Part shown: in pieces, positions 1 through 8,610 of the stretch
Numbering within the stretch: position 1 is the stretch's first letter
Layout: each line of letters opens with the position of its first letter
Assembly (NCBI GenBank): GCA_036389055.1
Contig: DASVQR010000025.1
Span: forward strand, 6,630 to 70,629
Reading direction: 5' to 3'
Length of the DNA: 64,000 bases
Origin: JAFAYN01 sp036389055
Lineage (GTDB): Bacteria; Gemmatimonadota; Gemmatimonadetes; Longimicrobiales; Longimicrobiaceae
Made by a program: the position numbers and the translations under genes
Notes under the pieces: generated by a model
What the model was told of the DNA's origin: nothing
Database searches by the model: none
What the model saw: the letters and a program-made list of their open reading frames with translations, nothing else

Positions 1-414
1 CGCCGTCCACGGCGCGACGAGGAGGGCCAGGAGGGTGAGCAGCATCCAGTCGTGGCGCTCCAGGAAGGGCGGAGCGCCCGGCGGGGGAGGAGGGTACATC
101 GCGAACAGCGTGACCGGCACGGAAGCGCCGACGGCGACGACCTGGAGGACCCACCGCCGGAGCCGGCCCGGCAGCCTGCGGGGCCACGCCTCGAAGAGCG
201 TGAAGGCGGCCGTCGCCGCCAGGCCGACGACGATGGCGCGGACGAAGAACGCGGACGGAGCGCTCCTCGCCAGGTTGTACAGCAGGAGCCCGACGGCGGC
301 GGAGATCGCCGTCGCGACGGCGGCGCGCCGCGCCGTCTTCACGAGGATGCCGGCCGGCCTCCCGGCCTCCGCGTCTTCGGTCATCGCCGCACGGGATCCG
401 TTCGTCGTCGTCAT
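1..414 (-). CDS. Partial membrane protein, possibly N-terminus of a LytS-type sensor histidine kinase
   Basis: The reading frame starts at an ATG at 414 and runs off the left edge of the window, so only about 138 N-terminal residues are present. They contain four hydrophobic stretches (roughly residues 28-46, 55-74, 87-108 and 123-138), separated by short Arg-rich loops. A second in-frame ATG lies at 384. Short multi-span N-termini of this style occur in LytS-like sensor kinases of this lineage, but the kinase part lies outside the window, so that function is a guess. It lies downstream of the ADOP permease on the same strand. Confidence 0.45.
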   Translation of the reverse strand, partial: MTTTNGSRAAMTEDAEAGRPAGILVKTARRAAVATAISAAVGLLLYNLARSAPSAFFVRAIVVGLAATAAFTLFEAWPRRLPGRLRRWVLQVVAVGASVPVTLFAMYPPPPPGAPPFLERHDWMLLTLLALLVAPWTA

Positions 415-657
415 GCGGGCGCCTCCGGCCGCGCGGAGCGAAAGCAGGCTTCGGTCGCGTCCGGCCGGCGGCATCGCCGGAGACCACGAATATGCGCCGC
501 GGCTCCCGGGATTGACAGCGCCTTGCGACGAACGGCGGATTCCCGCGCATGAGCCGCGGAAACGCCGTGCGCGCGGGAGCGGAGTGTGTCTGCCTGTGGT
601 GTGGAGCGCTCCCGCGGCGGATCGAGGCCGGGCCGAAGTCCGCCGCCGGAGACACGC

Positions 658-3378
658 TCAGTCGGTGCGCAGCGCTTCCATGGGCTGGATGCGCAGTCCC
701 TGCCGGGCGGGCCCGAGCGCCGCGAGCAGGCCCACGCCCAGCGCGATCGCCGCGACCGCGGCCAGCAGGCCGGCGGCGAGCCCGGGGGTGAACCCCTGCC
801 CCACCAGCAGCGCCCCGCCCAGCAGGCACCCCAGCACGGCCCCCAGTGCCAGCTGGCGGATCGCCCGCGAGAACACGCTCCCCAGGATGGTCCCCGGGCG
901 GGCGCCCAGCGCGGTGCGGATGCCGATCTCCTTGCGGCGCTGGGCGACGGTGAAGGCCATCAGCGCGTGGATGCCCAGCGCGGAAAGCAGGAGCACGCTC
1001 AGCGTCACGGCCAGGAGGCCCAGCGTCGCCATCCCCTCGGTGCGCTGCTTCTGGCGGTGCACCTGCGCAAGCGACTCCACGCCGGAGAGCCGCAGCGTGG
1101 GGTCCAGCTCGGTGGTGATCGCCCGGAGCCGGCGGGCGAACGCCTCGGGGGGAGTCCCCTGCACCCGCACCACCAGGCTGGCCGGGTTGAGCCGCCCCGG
1201 CGCGACGGGGTGGTACACGGCGCCGATCCCCTTGCCGGTCACGGTCTGCTTGGGCGGGAAGTCGTTCACCACGCCCACCACCTCGTACCAGCCGCCCGCC
1301 TCCACGCCCCCCGGCGTCCGGTCGTCCTCGGTGCGGGCGTACCTGAACCGCCGGCCCAGCGCGGAGCCGCCGCCCAGCACCTGCTCCACGAAGCTGCGGT
1401 TGACGACCACGGCGGCCGCGGGGCCGGCGAGGTCCGCCGGCTGGAACAGCCGTCCGGCGAGCGCCGGGACGTCGAACACGGCGAACAGCCCCGGGTCCAC
1501 CTCCGAGAAGCGCACCTGCTGCCGGACGGGCTCCGCCGCCGCCCGCGGGTCCTCCACCTCCACCGTCCCCGCGGCGCCCGACGACGAGAACCAGTCGCCC
1601 GGCACGTGGGACGCCAGGGCCACGGCGGTGACTCCGGGCTCGGCCTCCAGGCGCCTCAGCAGCTCCGTCTGGCGGTCCGCCAGGCGCCCGGCGAACTCCC
1701 GCCCGTACGCCTCGGCGCGGGAGCTGGGGGGCGTCTCCCGGTCCATCCCCACGCGCGCGGCCAGGTACTGCTCGGCCGCGAAGCCGGGGCCGGTGACGGC
1801 GTAGCGGAAGAGGTGGTTCCACCCCAGGGCCAGGGCGAGCGGCAGCACCGTCACGGCCAGCGCCACCTGCCCGACGATCAGCGCCGTCCACGTCCTCCCC
1901 ATCCGCATCCCCCGGCCGCCGACCTGCCCCAGCCCGGACTGCACCCTGCGCCCGGTGGCCTTGAGCCCCGGCACCACCCCCACGATCACGGCGCCGAGCA
2001 CGGCGAGCGCCAGGACGTAGGCGACGGTGCCCGGGGAAAGGCGCATCTCCCACCAGAAGGGGACCTGGCCGCCCGCCGTGCGCTGCATGAAGGCGTTGCC
2101 CTGCCGGAGCCAGAACCGCGCGGCCACCAGCCCCAGCGCCGCCGCCGCCAGCGAGAGCACCAGCGCTTCCGCGAACAGCTGGGTGACCACGCGGGCGCGG
2201 CTCGCCCCCAGCGCCAGGCGCACCGCGATCTCCCCGGCCCGGGTGGCGGTGCGGGCGTACACCAGGATGGCGACGTTGACGGCGATCACCACCAGGAGCA
2301 GGCTGCCGAGGAGCTGGACCAGGTAGAGCACCCACATCAGCTCGGGGCTGTCCACGAACGAGCGGGTGTACGGGACCACCTTGGGGCGGACGTGCCGGTG
2401 GGTGGCGGGATTGGCGGCGGCGATCCGCCCGCCGATGGCGGCGAGCTGCGCCTGCGCCTGCTCCAGCGTGGCCCCCGGGGCGAGCCGGCCGAACACGTCG
2501 ACGGGGGGCGCCTCGCCCCGCCGGAAGTCCGCCGGGTCCAGCCGCAGCGGCGCCCACAGCCCGTTGTTGACCGGGAAGGCGAAGCCCGGGGGCATCACCC
2601 CCACCACCGTGTGCACCTCCCTGCCCAGCCGGAGCGTCGTCCCCACCACGTCCGGCCGCCCGCCGAAGCGGTTCCGCCACACGTCGTGCCCCAGCACCAC
2701 CACCGCCGGCGCGCCCGGCCGCTCGTCGTCGTCCACCAGGGGGCGCCCCAGCAGCGGGGCGACGCGCGCCACCCGGAACCCGGACGCGCTCATCTCGGCG
2801 ATGCGCAGCGGCGCGCCCAGCCCGTCGGCGGTGACCAGGTTGCGGTCCACGGTGCGGTAGGCGCCCAGCTCCTCCACCGTCCGCAATTCCTCGCGCCACA
2901 CGAGGAGGTCGTGCAGCTGGGTCCCGCGGGCGTGGTCGCTCCTGGCCGCGTCCAGGTTCTGCACGGCCACCACCCGCTCGCCGTCCTCCACCGGCAGCGC
3001 CGGGTCCACCACCGCCGCCAGGAAGCTGAACAGGCTGGCGCCGAAGGCGGTGGCCACGGCCATCCCCAGCACCCCCACCACCGCCAGCCCCGGGTACTTG
3101 AGGAGCATGCGGAGCCCCAGCTTGAGGTCCAGCGAGAGCCCGTTCGCCCAGGTGAGCCCGCGCGCGTCCCGGCCCTGCTCCTTGAACTTGTCGACGCCGC
3201 CGAAGGCGACCGCCGCCCGGCGCCGCGCCTCCGCGGGGGGGAGGCCGTGCTCGCGCCGGAGGCGCTCCGTCTCCATCTCCAGGTGGAAGCGCATCTCCTC
3301 GTCCATCTCCGCCGCCAGGCGGTCGGGGCGCCGGAAGCCGCCCCAGAAGGAGCGGACGCGCGCGAGCAGGCCGTTCAT
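658..3378 (-). CDS. ADOP-family ABC transporter permease (MacB/FtsX-like)
   Basis: A 906-residue permease. The first 75 or so residues are soluble and match the prefix region of ADOP (acidobacterial duplicated orphan permease) proteins, with charged helices ending in an alanine-rich FGG segment. A transmembrane helix near residues 93-117 is followed by a MacB-like periplasmic core domain, three more helices, a second periplasmic domain and a C-terminal helix group. This is two FtsX units in one chain. Such proteins are thought to move or sense envelope substrates, and no ATPase gene is adjacent, as is usual for the family. The ATG lies one base after the stop codon of the PadR gene, so the two are cotranscribed and probably translationally coupled. 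Confidence 0.9.
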   Translation of the reverse strand: MNGLLARVRSFWGGFRRPDRLAAEMDEEMRFHLEMETERLRREHGLPPAEARRRAAVAFGGVDKFKEQGRDARGLTWANGLSLDLKLGLRMLLKYPGLAVVGVLGMAVATAFGASLFSFLAAVVDPALPVEDGERVVAVQNLDAARSDHARGTQLHDLLVWREELRTVEELGAYRTVDRNLVTADGLGAPLRIAEMSASGFRVARVAPLLGRPLVDDDERPGAPAVVVLGHDVWRNRFGGRPDVVGTTLRLGREVHTVVGVMPPGFAFPVNNGLWAPLRLDPADFRRGEAPPVDVFGRLAPGATLEQAQAQLAAIGGRIAAANPATHRHVRPKVVPYTRSFVDSPELMWVLYLVQLLGSLLLVVIAVNVAILVYARTATRAGEIAVRLALGASRARVVTQLFAEALVLSLAAAALGLVAARFWLRQGNAFMQRTAGGQVPFWWEMRLSPGTVAYVLALAVLGAVIVGVVPGLKATGRRVQSGLGQVGGRGMRMGRTWTALIVGQVALAVTVLPLALALGWNHLFRYAVTGPGFAAEQYLAARVGMDRETPPSSRAEAYGREFAGRLADRQTELLRRLEAEPGVTAVALASHVPGDWFSSSGAAGTVEVEDPRAAAEPVRQQVRFSEVDPGLFAVFDVPALAGRLFQPADLAGPAAAVVVNRSFVEQVLGGGSALGRRFRYARTEDDRTPGGVEAGGWYEVVGVVNDFPPKQTVTGKGIGAVYHPVAPGRLNPASLVVRVQGTPPEAFARRLRAITTELDPTLRLSGVESLAQVHRQKQRTEGMATLGLLAVTLSVLLLSALGIHALMAFTVAQRRKEIGIRTALGARPGTILGSVFSRAIRQLALGAVLGCLLGGALLVGQGFTPGLAAGLLAAVAAIALGVGLLAALGPARQGLRIQPMEALRTD

Positions 3379-3379
3379 C

Positions 3380-3721
3380 TCAGATCTCCTGCAGCGTGGT
3401 GCGCAGCGCCAGCCCGATCGCGTCGGCGAGCCGGTTCCAGCTCGCCATCTCCTCGCCCAGCCGCGCGCGGCCGGCGGGGGTGAGCCGGTAGAACTTGGCG
3501 CGGCGGTTGTTGTCGGAGATCCCCCACTCGCTCTCGATCAGCCCGCGGTGCTCCAGGCGGTACAGCGCGGGGTAGAGCGCGCCCTGCTGAATCTGGAGCG
3601 CGCCGCCGGAGATCTGCTCGATGCGCAGCAGCACGCCGTAGCCGTGCAGCTTGCCCAGCGAGACGGCCTTGAGGATCAGGAGGTCCAGGGTGCCGGGAAG
3701 CAGCTCTGCGGTGTCCGCCAT
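3380..3721 (-). CDS. PadR-family transcriptional regulator
   Basis: A 113-residue PadR protein with the typical winged helix. The N-terminus reads LLPGTLDLLILKAV, then the HGYGVLLRIEQIS and QGALYPALYRLEHRGLI segments, and the wing includes RRAKFYRLTPAGR. PadR proteins repress nearby genes until a ligand or stress signal binds. It is the first gene of a two-gene operon with the ADOP permease, an arrangement very common in Acidobacteria and Gemmatimonadota. An inverted repeat over the promoter upstream suggests autorepression. Confidence 0.93.
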   Translation of the reverse strand: MADTAELLPGTLDLLILKAVSLGKLHGYGVLLRIEQISGGALQIQQGALYPALYRLEHRGLIESEWGISDNNRRAKFYRLTPAGRARLGEEMASWNRLADAIGLALRTTLQEI

Positions 3722-3739
3722 CGCGCTCTCCTATTCGGG

Positions 3740-3777
3740 TTAGGAAAAGAGTAGCGCGGCCTCTCCTAAGCTGTCAA
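3740..3777 (-). promoter_or_regulatory. Sigma70-like promoter and candidate PadR operator
   Basis: Reading the minus strand there is a perfect TTGACA (3772-3777), an 18-bp spacer and TACTCT (3748-3753) upstream of the padR ATG at 3721. An inverted repeat TTAGGA-N18-TCCTAA (3740-3745 and 3764-3769) spans the -10 box and spacer. Its position over the RNA polymerase site fits an autorepressor operator. That PadR binds it is inference. Confidence 0.6.
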
Positions 3778-3877
3778 GGAGAACGTGGAGAACGGGACCC
3801 GCTGCGGGCTCCCAGCGACGGCGACGAGCGGAGCGGGGCGCCGGACGGGATCCGGCGCCCCGCCCGCGTCTTCCGGC

Positions 3878-4723
3878 TCAGACCGACGGGAAGGGCAGCT
3901 CGAACGGGGCGGGGATCTCGTAGAACTCCCCCGGCCTCATCAGCGACGAGGGCGGCTGGCCGAGCATCTGGGTGCAGGCCCGGGTGAGGTGGGCCGAGTC
4001 CGAGAAGCCGCAGGCGTGCGCGGCGGCGGACAGCGTGCTCCCCCGCCCCACCGCCAGCATGGCCCGCGTCAGCCGCCGCCAGAGCACGTAGCGGCGGAAG
4101 GGGAGCCCCACCTCGTCGCTGAACAGGTGGGCGAAGCGGCTGGGGGAAAGGAATACCGCCCGGGCCACCTCCTCCAGCGAGAGCCGCGCCGTGTCCATCC
4201 CCCGGATCACCTCCAGCGCCCGCAGGATGCGCGCGTCCAGGGCGCGCGGCGGCGGCGGGCCCACGCACAGGGCGCGCACCACCGAGTGGATCAGCCGCGC
4301 CGTCTCCGGGGCGTCCACCGGCTCCTCCCACAGGCCGATCACCGCTGGGAGGACCGCGTCCAGCTTCGCCGCGGGGATCTCCGTGACCGGGCCGCGCAGC
4401 GAGCGCCGCAGCCAGCTCCCCTCGCGCGACTCCGGGTCCACGAACAGGATCGCCAGCAGCGACCCCATGGTGTCGAAGCGGTGCATCACGTCGGGCGCGA
4501 CGACCATCCCGCGGGAGCGCAGCCACTCCCCGTCCGGACCCAGCAGCCCCGTGGGGCCGTCCAGCCCCAGGTTGACCTGGATGGCGTGGTGCGAGTGGGG
4601 AGGGACCACGCTGCCGCCCCTGCCCAGGGTGAGGAACCCCCCGTCCCACAGGTACCAGCGCGCCCGCCACCCCCGGGGAGCCGGCGCCGCGCCCGGCTCC
4701 TCCACGACCTCCATCTCTTCCAT
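3878..4723 (-). CDS. AraC-family transcriptional regulator
   Basis: A 281-residue regulator. The N-terminal half looks like a cupin-type sensor domain (GSVVPPHSHHAIQVNLGLDG near residues 38-57). The C-terminal ~95 residues carry the two AraC helix-turn-helix units: LSLEEVARAVFLSPSRFAHLF, then an AAAHACGFSDSAHLTRAC segment. It is transcribed divergently from the lipoprotein/cytochrome peroxidase set that begins at 4898, across a 174-bp gap, so it may regulate that set. The ligand cannot be read from the sequence. Confidence 0.9.
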   Translation of the reverse strand: MEEMEVVEEPGAAPAPRGWRARWYLWDGGFLTLGRGGSVVPPHSHHAIQVNLGLDGPTGLLGPDGEWLRSRGMVVAPDVMHRFDTMGSLLAILFVDPESREGSWLRRSLRGPVTEIPAAKLDAVLPAVIGLWEEPVDAPETARLIHSVVRALCVGPPPPRALDARILRALEVIRGMDTARLSLEEVARAVFLSPSRFAHLFSDEVGLPFRRYVLWRRLTRAMLAVGRGSTLSAAAHACGFSDSAHLTRACTQMLGQPPSSLMRPGEFYEIPAPFELPFPSV

Positions 4724-4897
4724 GTGATCGACGCCGCGGGTGGGAGGACGTGCCGCCCGCCGCGCGGGCCGGCCCGTCCGAAAAGAATAGCCGGTTTATA
4801 CAAGAACCTCAGCGGATTCGTTCAATCCCGCTCCGCCCCGCCGTGGCAGATTCCACCCCGTGCAGGATGGACCACGACCAACCACGGAGGACGAGCC

Positions 4898-5380
4898 ATG
4901 ACCGGATACACGATGCGGGCGCGCGCGGCAAGGAGGGGGACCGGGGCGGCGGCGCTGGGCGCCGCGGCGCTGGGGCTGGCGATGCTGGGCGGGTGCACCG
5001 GGATGATGATGTCGCACGGGGACGTGGAGCGGCCGGCGGAGGACCAGTTCGGGCTGGGGCCGCGGGCCTCGGCCGGCGGGCTCTACCGGGCCACGCTGGA
5101 GCCCGCGGAGGAGCTCCGGGTGAGGCGGATGCACACGGTGAAGCTGAACGTCCGCACGGCGAGCGGCGAGGCGGTGGAGGGCGCCTCCATCCGGGTGGAC
5201 GGGGGAATGCCGGAGCACGGCCACGGGCTCCCCACGACGCCGCGCGTGACGCAGAGCCTGGGGGACGGCGCGTACCGGGTGGACGGCCTCAAGTTCAACA
5301 TGGGCGGGTGGTGGGAGCTGAAGTTCCGGGTCGCCTCGGAGGCGGGCACGGACAGCGTCACCTTCAACCTCGACCTGTGA
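4898..5380 (+). CDS. YtkA/FixH-like lipoprotein
   Basis: 160 residues. The signal peptide ends in a lipobox with Cys33 (LGGCTG). The mature part resembles the YtkA-like beta-sandwich: a GASIRVDGGMPEHGHG stretch, then LPTTPRVT, and a C-terminal GGWWELKFRV strand. The His/Met-rich GGMPEHGHG loop suggests a metal site, possibly copper, though this is inference. The ATG at 4898 has a GGAGG ribosome site upstream. It is the first gene of a run with the di-haem peroxidase, which starts 30 bp downstream; YtkA-like proteins are often found beside cytochrome or copper functions. Confidence 0.75.
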   Translation: MTGYTMRARAARRGTGAAALGAAALGLAMLGGCTGMMMSHGDVERPAEDQFGLGPRASAGGLYRATLEPAEELRVRRMHTVKLNVRTASGEAVEGASIRVDGGMPEHGHGLPTTPRVTQSLGDGAYRVDGLKFNMGGWWELKFRVASEAGTDSVTFNLDL

Positions 5381-5410
5381 GCCCGGCCGTGAGCGGCGAG
5401 GAGGTGGGCC

Positions 5411-6676
5411 ATGCGTAGGCGCTGGCTCGGGGGGGTGGGCGCCGTCCTGGCCCTGGCGACGGTGGCGTGCGGCGCCGTGGCCTCGCGGGGCGGGGGGTGG
5501 AGCGAGGAGGAGGTGGAGACCCTCCGCTCGCTCTGGATCGGGGAGCTGGAGCCGCCGGCCCCCGACCCGTCCAACCGCCACGGCGACGACCCGGAGGCCG
5601 CGGCGCTGGGGCACCGGCTGTTCTTCGACGCCCGGCTCAGCTCCACCGGCGGCGTGTCGTGCGGCTCGTGCCACCAGCCCGGAAAGCAGTTCCAGGACGG
5701 GGTGCCGCTGGCGACGGGGGTGGGCCGCACGGACCGGCGCACCATGCCCATCGTGGGCACCGCGCACAGCCCCTGGCAGTTCTGGGACGGGCGCAAGGAC
5801 AGCCAGTGGTCCCAGGCGCTGGGGCCGCTGGAGAGCCCGGTGGAGCACGGCGGCACCCGGGCGCAGTACGCCCACCTGGTCGCGGAGCACTACCGGGAGG
5901 AGTACGAGCGGGTCTTCGGCCCACTGCCGGAGCTCGGCGGGGTGCCGCGCGTCGCCGGCCCCGTCGCGGATCCCGCGGCGCGGGCGGCGTGGGAAGCCCT
6001 CCCCGCGGAGCAGCGGGAGGCGGTCAACCGCGTCTTCGCCAACGTCGGCAAGGCGATCGCCGCGTACGAGCGGCGCCTCCAGCCCGGCCCGTCGCGCTTC
6101 GACCGCTACGTGGAGCGATTGCTCGCCGACGGGCGGGCGCCCGAGGACGTGCTCACGCCGGACGAGGAGGCGGGGCTGCGCCTGTTCATCGGCAAGGGCA
6201 GCTGCACGCAGTGCCACAACGGGCCGCTGCTGACGGACGACCACTTCCACAACACCGGCGTCCCCGCGGTCCCCTCGCTCCCGGAGGACGTGGGCCGCGC
6301 CCGGGGCGCCCGGCGGGTGCTGGAGGACGAGTTCAACTGCCGCGGCCCCTACAGCGACGCCCGGCCGGGCGAGTGCGCGGAGCTGGAGTTCCTGGTGCCC
6401 GAGGGCGAGGCGCTGGTCCGCGCCTTCAAGACGCCCTCGCTGCGGGGCGTGGCGGACCGGCCCCCGTACATGCACGCCGGGCAGATCGCCACGCTGGCCG
6501 GGGTGATCGACCACTACCACCGGGCGCCCCGCGCGCCCGCCGGGGCCAGCGAGCTGCGCCCCCTGGAGCTGAGCCGGAGGGAGCGCGCGCAGCTGGAGGC
6601 GTACCTCCGCACGCTGGACGCGCCCGTGAACGCCGAGCGGTGGCTGCTGGAGCCCCCGCACGAGACCCATCCCTGA
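5411..6676 (+). CDS. Di-haem cytochrome c peroxidase (CcpA/MauG family)
   Basis: 421 residues. The export signal ends in a possible lipobox (Cys20, ATVACG). It has two c-type haem sites: C84-G-S-C87-H88 and C265-T-Q-C268-H269. Around them are the usual family segments: GHRLFFDARLS before haem 1, TVGTAHSPWQFWDGR-like sequence after it, and FKTPSLRG and PPYMHAG near the C-terminus. The enzyme reduces hydrogen peroxide in the periplasm, or oxidises a partner in MauG-like members. A GAGGAGG ribosome site precedes the ATG. It lies between the YtkA-like lipoprotein and a small membrane protein on the same strand. Confidence 0.93.
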   Translation: MRRRWLGGVGAVLALATVACGAVASRGGGWSEEEVETLRSLWIGELEPPAPDPSNRHGDDPEAAALGHRLFFDARLSSTGGVSCGSCHQPGKQFQDGVPLATGVGRTDRRTMPIVGTAHSPWQFWDGRKDSQWSQALGPLESPVEHGGTRAQYAHLVAEHYREEYERVFGPLPELGGVPRVAGPVADPAARAAWEALPAEQREAVNRVFANVGKAIAAYERRLQPGPSRFDRYVERLLADGRAPEDVLTPDEEAGLRLFIGKGSCTQCHNGPLLTDDHFHNTGVPAVPSLPEDVGRARGARRVLEDEFNCRGPYSDARPGECAELEFLVPEGEALVRAFKTPSLRGVADRPPYMHAGQIATLAGVIDHYHRAPRAPAGASELRPLELSRRERAQLEAYLRTLDAPVNAERWLLEPPHETHP

Positions 6677-6689
6677 CCCGAGGTGGACG

Positions 6690-7124
6690 ATGACGACGAC
6701 GATCCTGCTGCCGCTGCTGAACGGAATCGCGCTGGCGGGGGCCTTCGCGCTCCTCGCCCGCGCCGCGGGCCCCCGGCACCGCCTGTGGCTGCACGCCGCC
6801 ATGCTCCTCGTGGCCGCGCTGTTCTACGTGTCCTTCGCGGCCCGGGCCGGCGCGTGGGGCGGGGTGCTGCTGGAGCTGGCGGGAGTGGCCGCCTTCGGGG
6901 GCGTGGCGCTCCTGGGCCTGGCGCGGCGCTCGCCCGGGACGGTGGCGCTCGGCTGGGCGCTGCACCCGGTGTGGGACGTGGCGCTCCACACCTGGGGGAC
7001 GATGGAGGCGTACACGCCCGAAGGGTGGGTGGTCGCCTGCATCGGCTTCGACCTGCTGCTGGCCGGGCTGATCGCGCGGGGCTGGGCGGGAGCGCCCGCC
7101 CCGGTCCGCGCGGCCGCCCACTGA
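6690..7124 (+). CDS. Small integral membrane protein
   Basis: 144 residues with about five hydrophobic helices. A conserved-looking polar patch LHPVWDVALHTWG lies near residues 91-103, with His, Asp and Trp inside the membrane region. The protein is similar in size and style to the uncharacterised DUF6010 membrane proteins, but I cannot confirm that. It begins 13 bp after the peroxidase stop with a GAGGTG ribosome site, so it is probably in the same transcript. Function unknown. Confidence 0.75.
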   Translation: MTTTILLPLLNGIALAGAFALLARAAGPRHRLWLHAAMLLVAALFYVSFAARAGAWGGVLLELAGVAAFGGVALLGLARRSPGTVALGWALHPVWDVALHTWGTMEAYTPEGWVVACIGFDLLLAGLIARGWAGAPAPVRAAAH

Positions 7125-7198
7125 CCGTCTCCCGATCCGACCGGGCCGGCCGCCGCGCGCCGGCCCTCCCCTGACACTTCCGACCCGAGACCACGACC

Positions 7199-7858
7199 AT
7201 GCCACTCGCCGTTCGCCACCGCGACGACCCCGCGCCCACCCTCGCTCCCCTCGCCGGCCTCGCCGTCCGCCGCGAGACCGACGCCGGCGTGATGGCCGGC
7301 CTGCAATGGAGGACCGAGACCGAGATGGCCCTGCGCTTCGCCGCCGGGCACCGCGCCTACCTGGCCCTGCTGCACGGCGAGCCCGCCGCGTTCGGCTGGG
7401 TCGCCACCCTCTCCGCCGGGATCGGGGAGCTGGGCTCCACGTTCACCCTCCCGGAGCGGGAGCGCTACCTGTGGAACTTCGTCACGCTGCGGTCGCACCG
7501 CGGCATGGGGATCTACCCGCGGCTGCTGGACGCCATCGTGCGCGCCGAGTCCGCCGGGGCGGAGCGGTTCTGGATCGCCTACGCCCCCGAGAACCACGCC
7601 TCCGGGTCCGGCATCCGCAAGGCCGGCTTCGCCACCGTCGCCTCGCTCTCCTTCGACGCGGAGGGACGGCCGGCGGTGAGCGATGCCGCGCCGGGGGGCG
7701 CCGCCGCGGCGGCCCGGCTGCTGGGGATCCGCGCGGCGGACGAGCCCCTCGCCCCCTGCTGGCGCTGCGCGCGCGCCGGGGCGCCCGCCCCCCACTCCTG
7801 CGCCGCGGGCGCCTGCCGGTGCGACTACCAGCGCGCCGAGTCCGGGTGCGCGGCGTGA
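7199..7858 (+). CDS. GNAT-family N-acetyltransferase with cysteine-rich tail
   Basis: 219 residues. The GNAT core includes a strand ending LWNFVTL followed by the acetyl-CoA pyrophosphate loop RSHRGMGIYPRLLDAIV. After it come ENHASGSGIRKAGF and a final strand, as in the family. The last 35 or so residues are not typical: they contain six Cys, including CWRCARAG and CAAGACRCDY, and look like a small metal-binding tail. It follows the membrane protein by 74 bp. The substrate is unknown. Confidence 0.85.
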   Translation: MPLAVRHRDDPAPTLAPLAGLAVRRETDAGVMAGLQWRTETEMALRFAAGHRAYLALLHGEPAAFGWVATLSAGIGELGSTFTLPERERYLWNFVTLRSHRGMGIYPRLLDAIVRAESAGAERFWIAYAPENHASGSGIRKAGFATVASLSFDAEGRPAVSDAAPGGAAAAARLLGIRAADEPLAPCWRCARAGAPAPHSCAAGACRCDYQRAESGCAA

Positions 7859-8007
7859 GCACGGAACAGCGCCGACGGGCAGGCGGGGCCGGCGGCGGGG
7901 TGCTCCAGGCGGTGTTTTTTGCGATCCCCTCCCGAAACATGCCGCCCCACATGCACACATGAAACGCTCCGGGCGCGCGGCGGGCGCCCCCGCGGGCCGC
8001 AGAATGG

Positions 8008-8036
8008 TTGACGGCAATGCCGCCCCCGCTTAACTT
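8008..8036 (+). promoter_or_regulatory. Sigma70-like promoter of the Ycf46 operon
   Basis: TTGACG (8008-8013), a 17-bp spacer and TAACTT (8031-8036) stand about 90 bp upstream of the first gene of the operon. The 268-bp gap from 7859 also contains a T-rich stretch near 7915 but no clear hairpin. Confidence 0.5.
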
Positions 8037-8126
8037 CTGCGTCCCGCGTGGTCCGCCCCGGCTCCCGTTCCATCCCGGGACTTGCCCGCAGCCGTGCTCC
8101 CGTCGTTCCTCCCGCTTTGCACCCGT

Positions 8127-8597
8127 ATGCCCCGCCCCATCATCGGTCCGCAGACCGGTAGCCAGTCGCGGCTGGAAGTGCGCGCCGGCACCCCCGCGCG
8201 CACCACGAGCCTGGCCCCCGCCGAGCTGGCCCGCCTCCTCCGCGCGCCGTGCACGCGCGCGTACGTGGAACGGATGACGCGCCTGGACGCGGGGACGCTT
8301 CACGACACCGGCGCCGTGGAAGCCCTGATCGCCTCCATCCGGGACGAATTCCCCGAGCTTGGGCTGGACGACCTCCCGCTGGGATGGGTGTCGCGCTGCT
8401 ACCTGGGCGCGCCGTACGAGGTGCACACGCTGGACATGGCCGGGTGCATCGTGCAGCACTATCGCCGGGGCGAGCCGCTTCCCCCGCAGCTGGAGCGCGC
8501 CCGCGCCCTCGCCCTCCACCCCGCCTACGCCTTCATCGAGGTGCGGCGCGACTCGCTCCACTGCGTGCGCGACGACGGCACCGTGACGCCCGCCTAA
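8127..8597 (+). CDS. Uncharacterised protein, first gene of the Ycf46-like AAA+ operon
   Basis: 156 residues, no signal peptide or membrane helix. The frame is open further upstream to a TTG at 8082, but the ATG at 8127 gives a plausible protein. It is mixed alpha/beta, with RAYVERMTRLDAGTLHDTGA, a FPELGLDDLPLGWVSRCYLG segment and a C-terminal VRRDSLHCVRDDGTV strand pair. I do not recognise the family. The next gene starts 13 bp downstream with an AGGAG ribosome site, so it belongs to the operon. Confidence 0.7.
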   Translation: MPRPIIGPQTGSQSRLEVRAGTPARTTSLAPAELARLLRAPCTRAYVERMTRLDAGTLHDTGAVEALIASIRDEFPELGLDDLPLGWVSRCYLGAPYEVHTLDMAGCIVQHYRRGEPLPPQLERARALALHPAYAFIEVRRDSLHCVRDDGTVTPA

Positions 8598-8610
8598 CAG
8601 GAGATTCCAC

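Noticed and set aside
511..540. Plus-strand promoter suggested by TTGACA near 513
   Set aside because: No -10 box at a normal distance and no plus-strand gene follows.
586..3483. A long plus-strand frame over the ADOP permease
   Set aside because: Low-complexity translation with no recognisable segments; the minus strand encodes a full-length known family.
7911..7922. GTGTTTTTT run after the acetyltransferase as an intrinsic terminator
   Set aside because: No convincing stem precedes the T-run.
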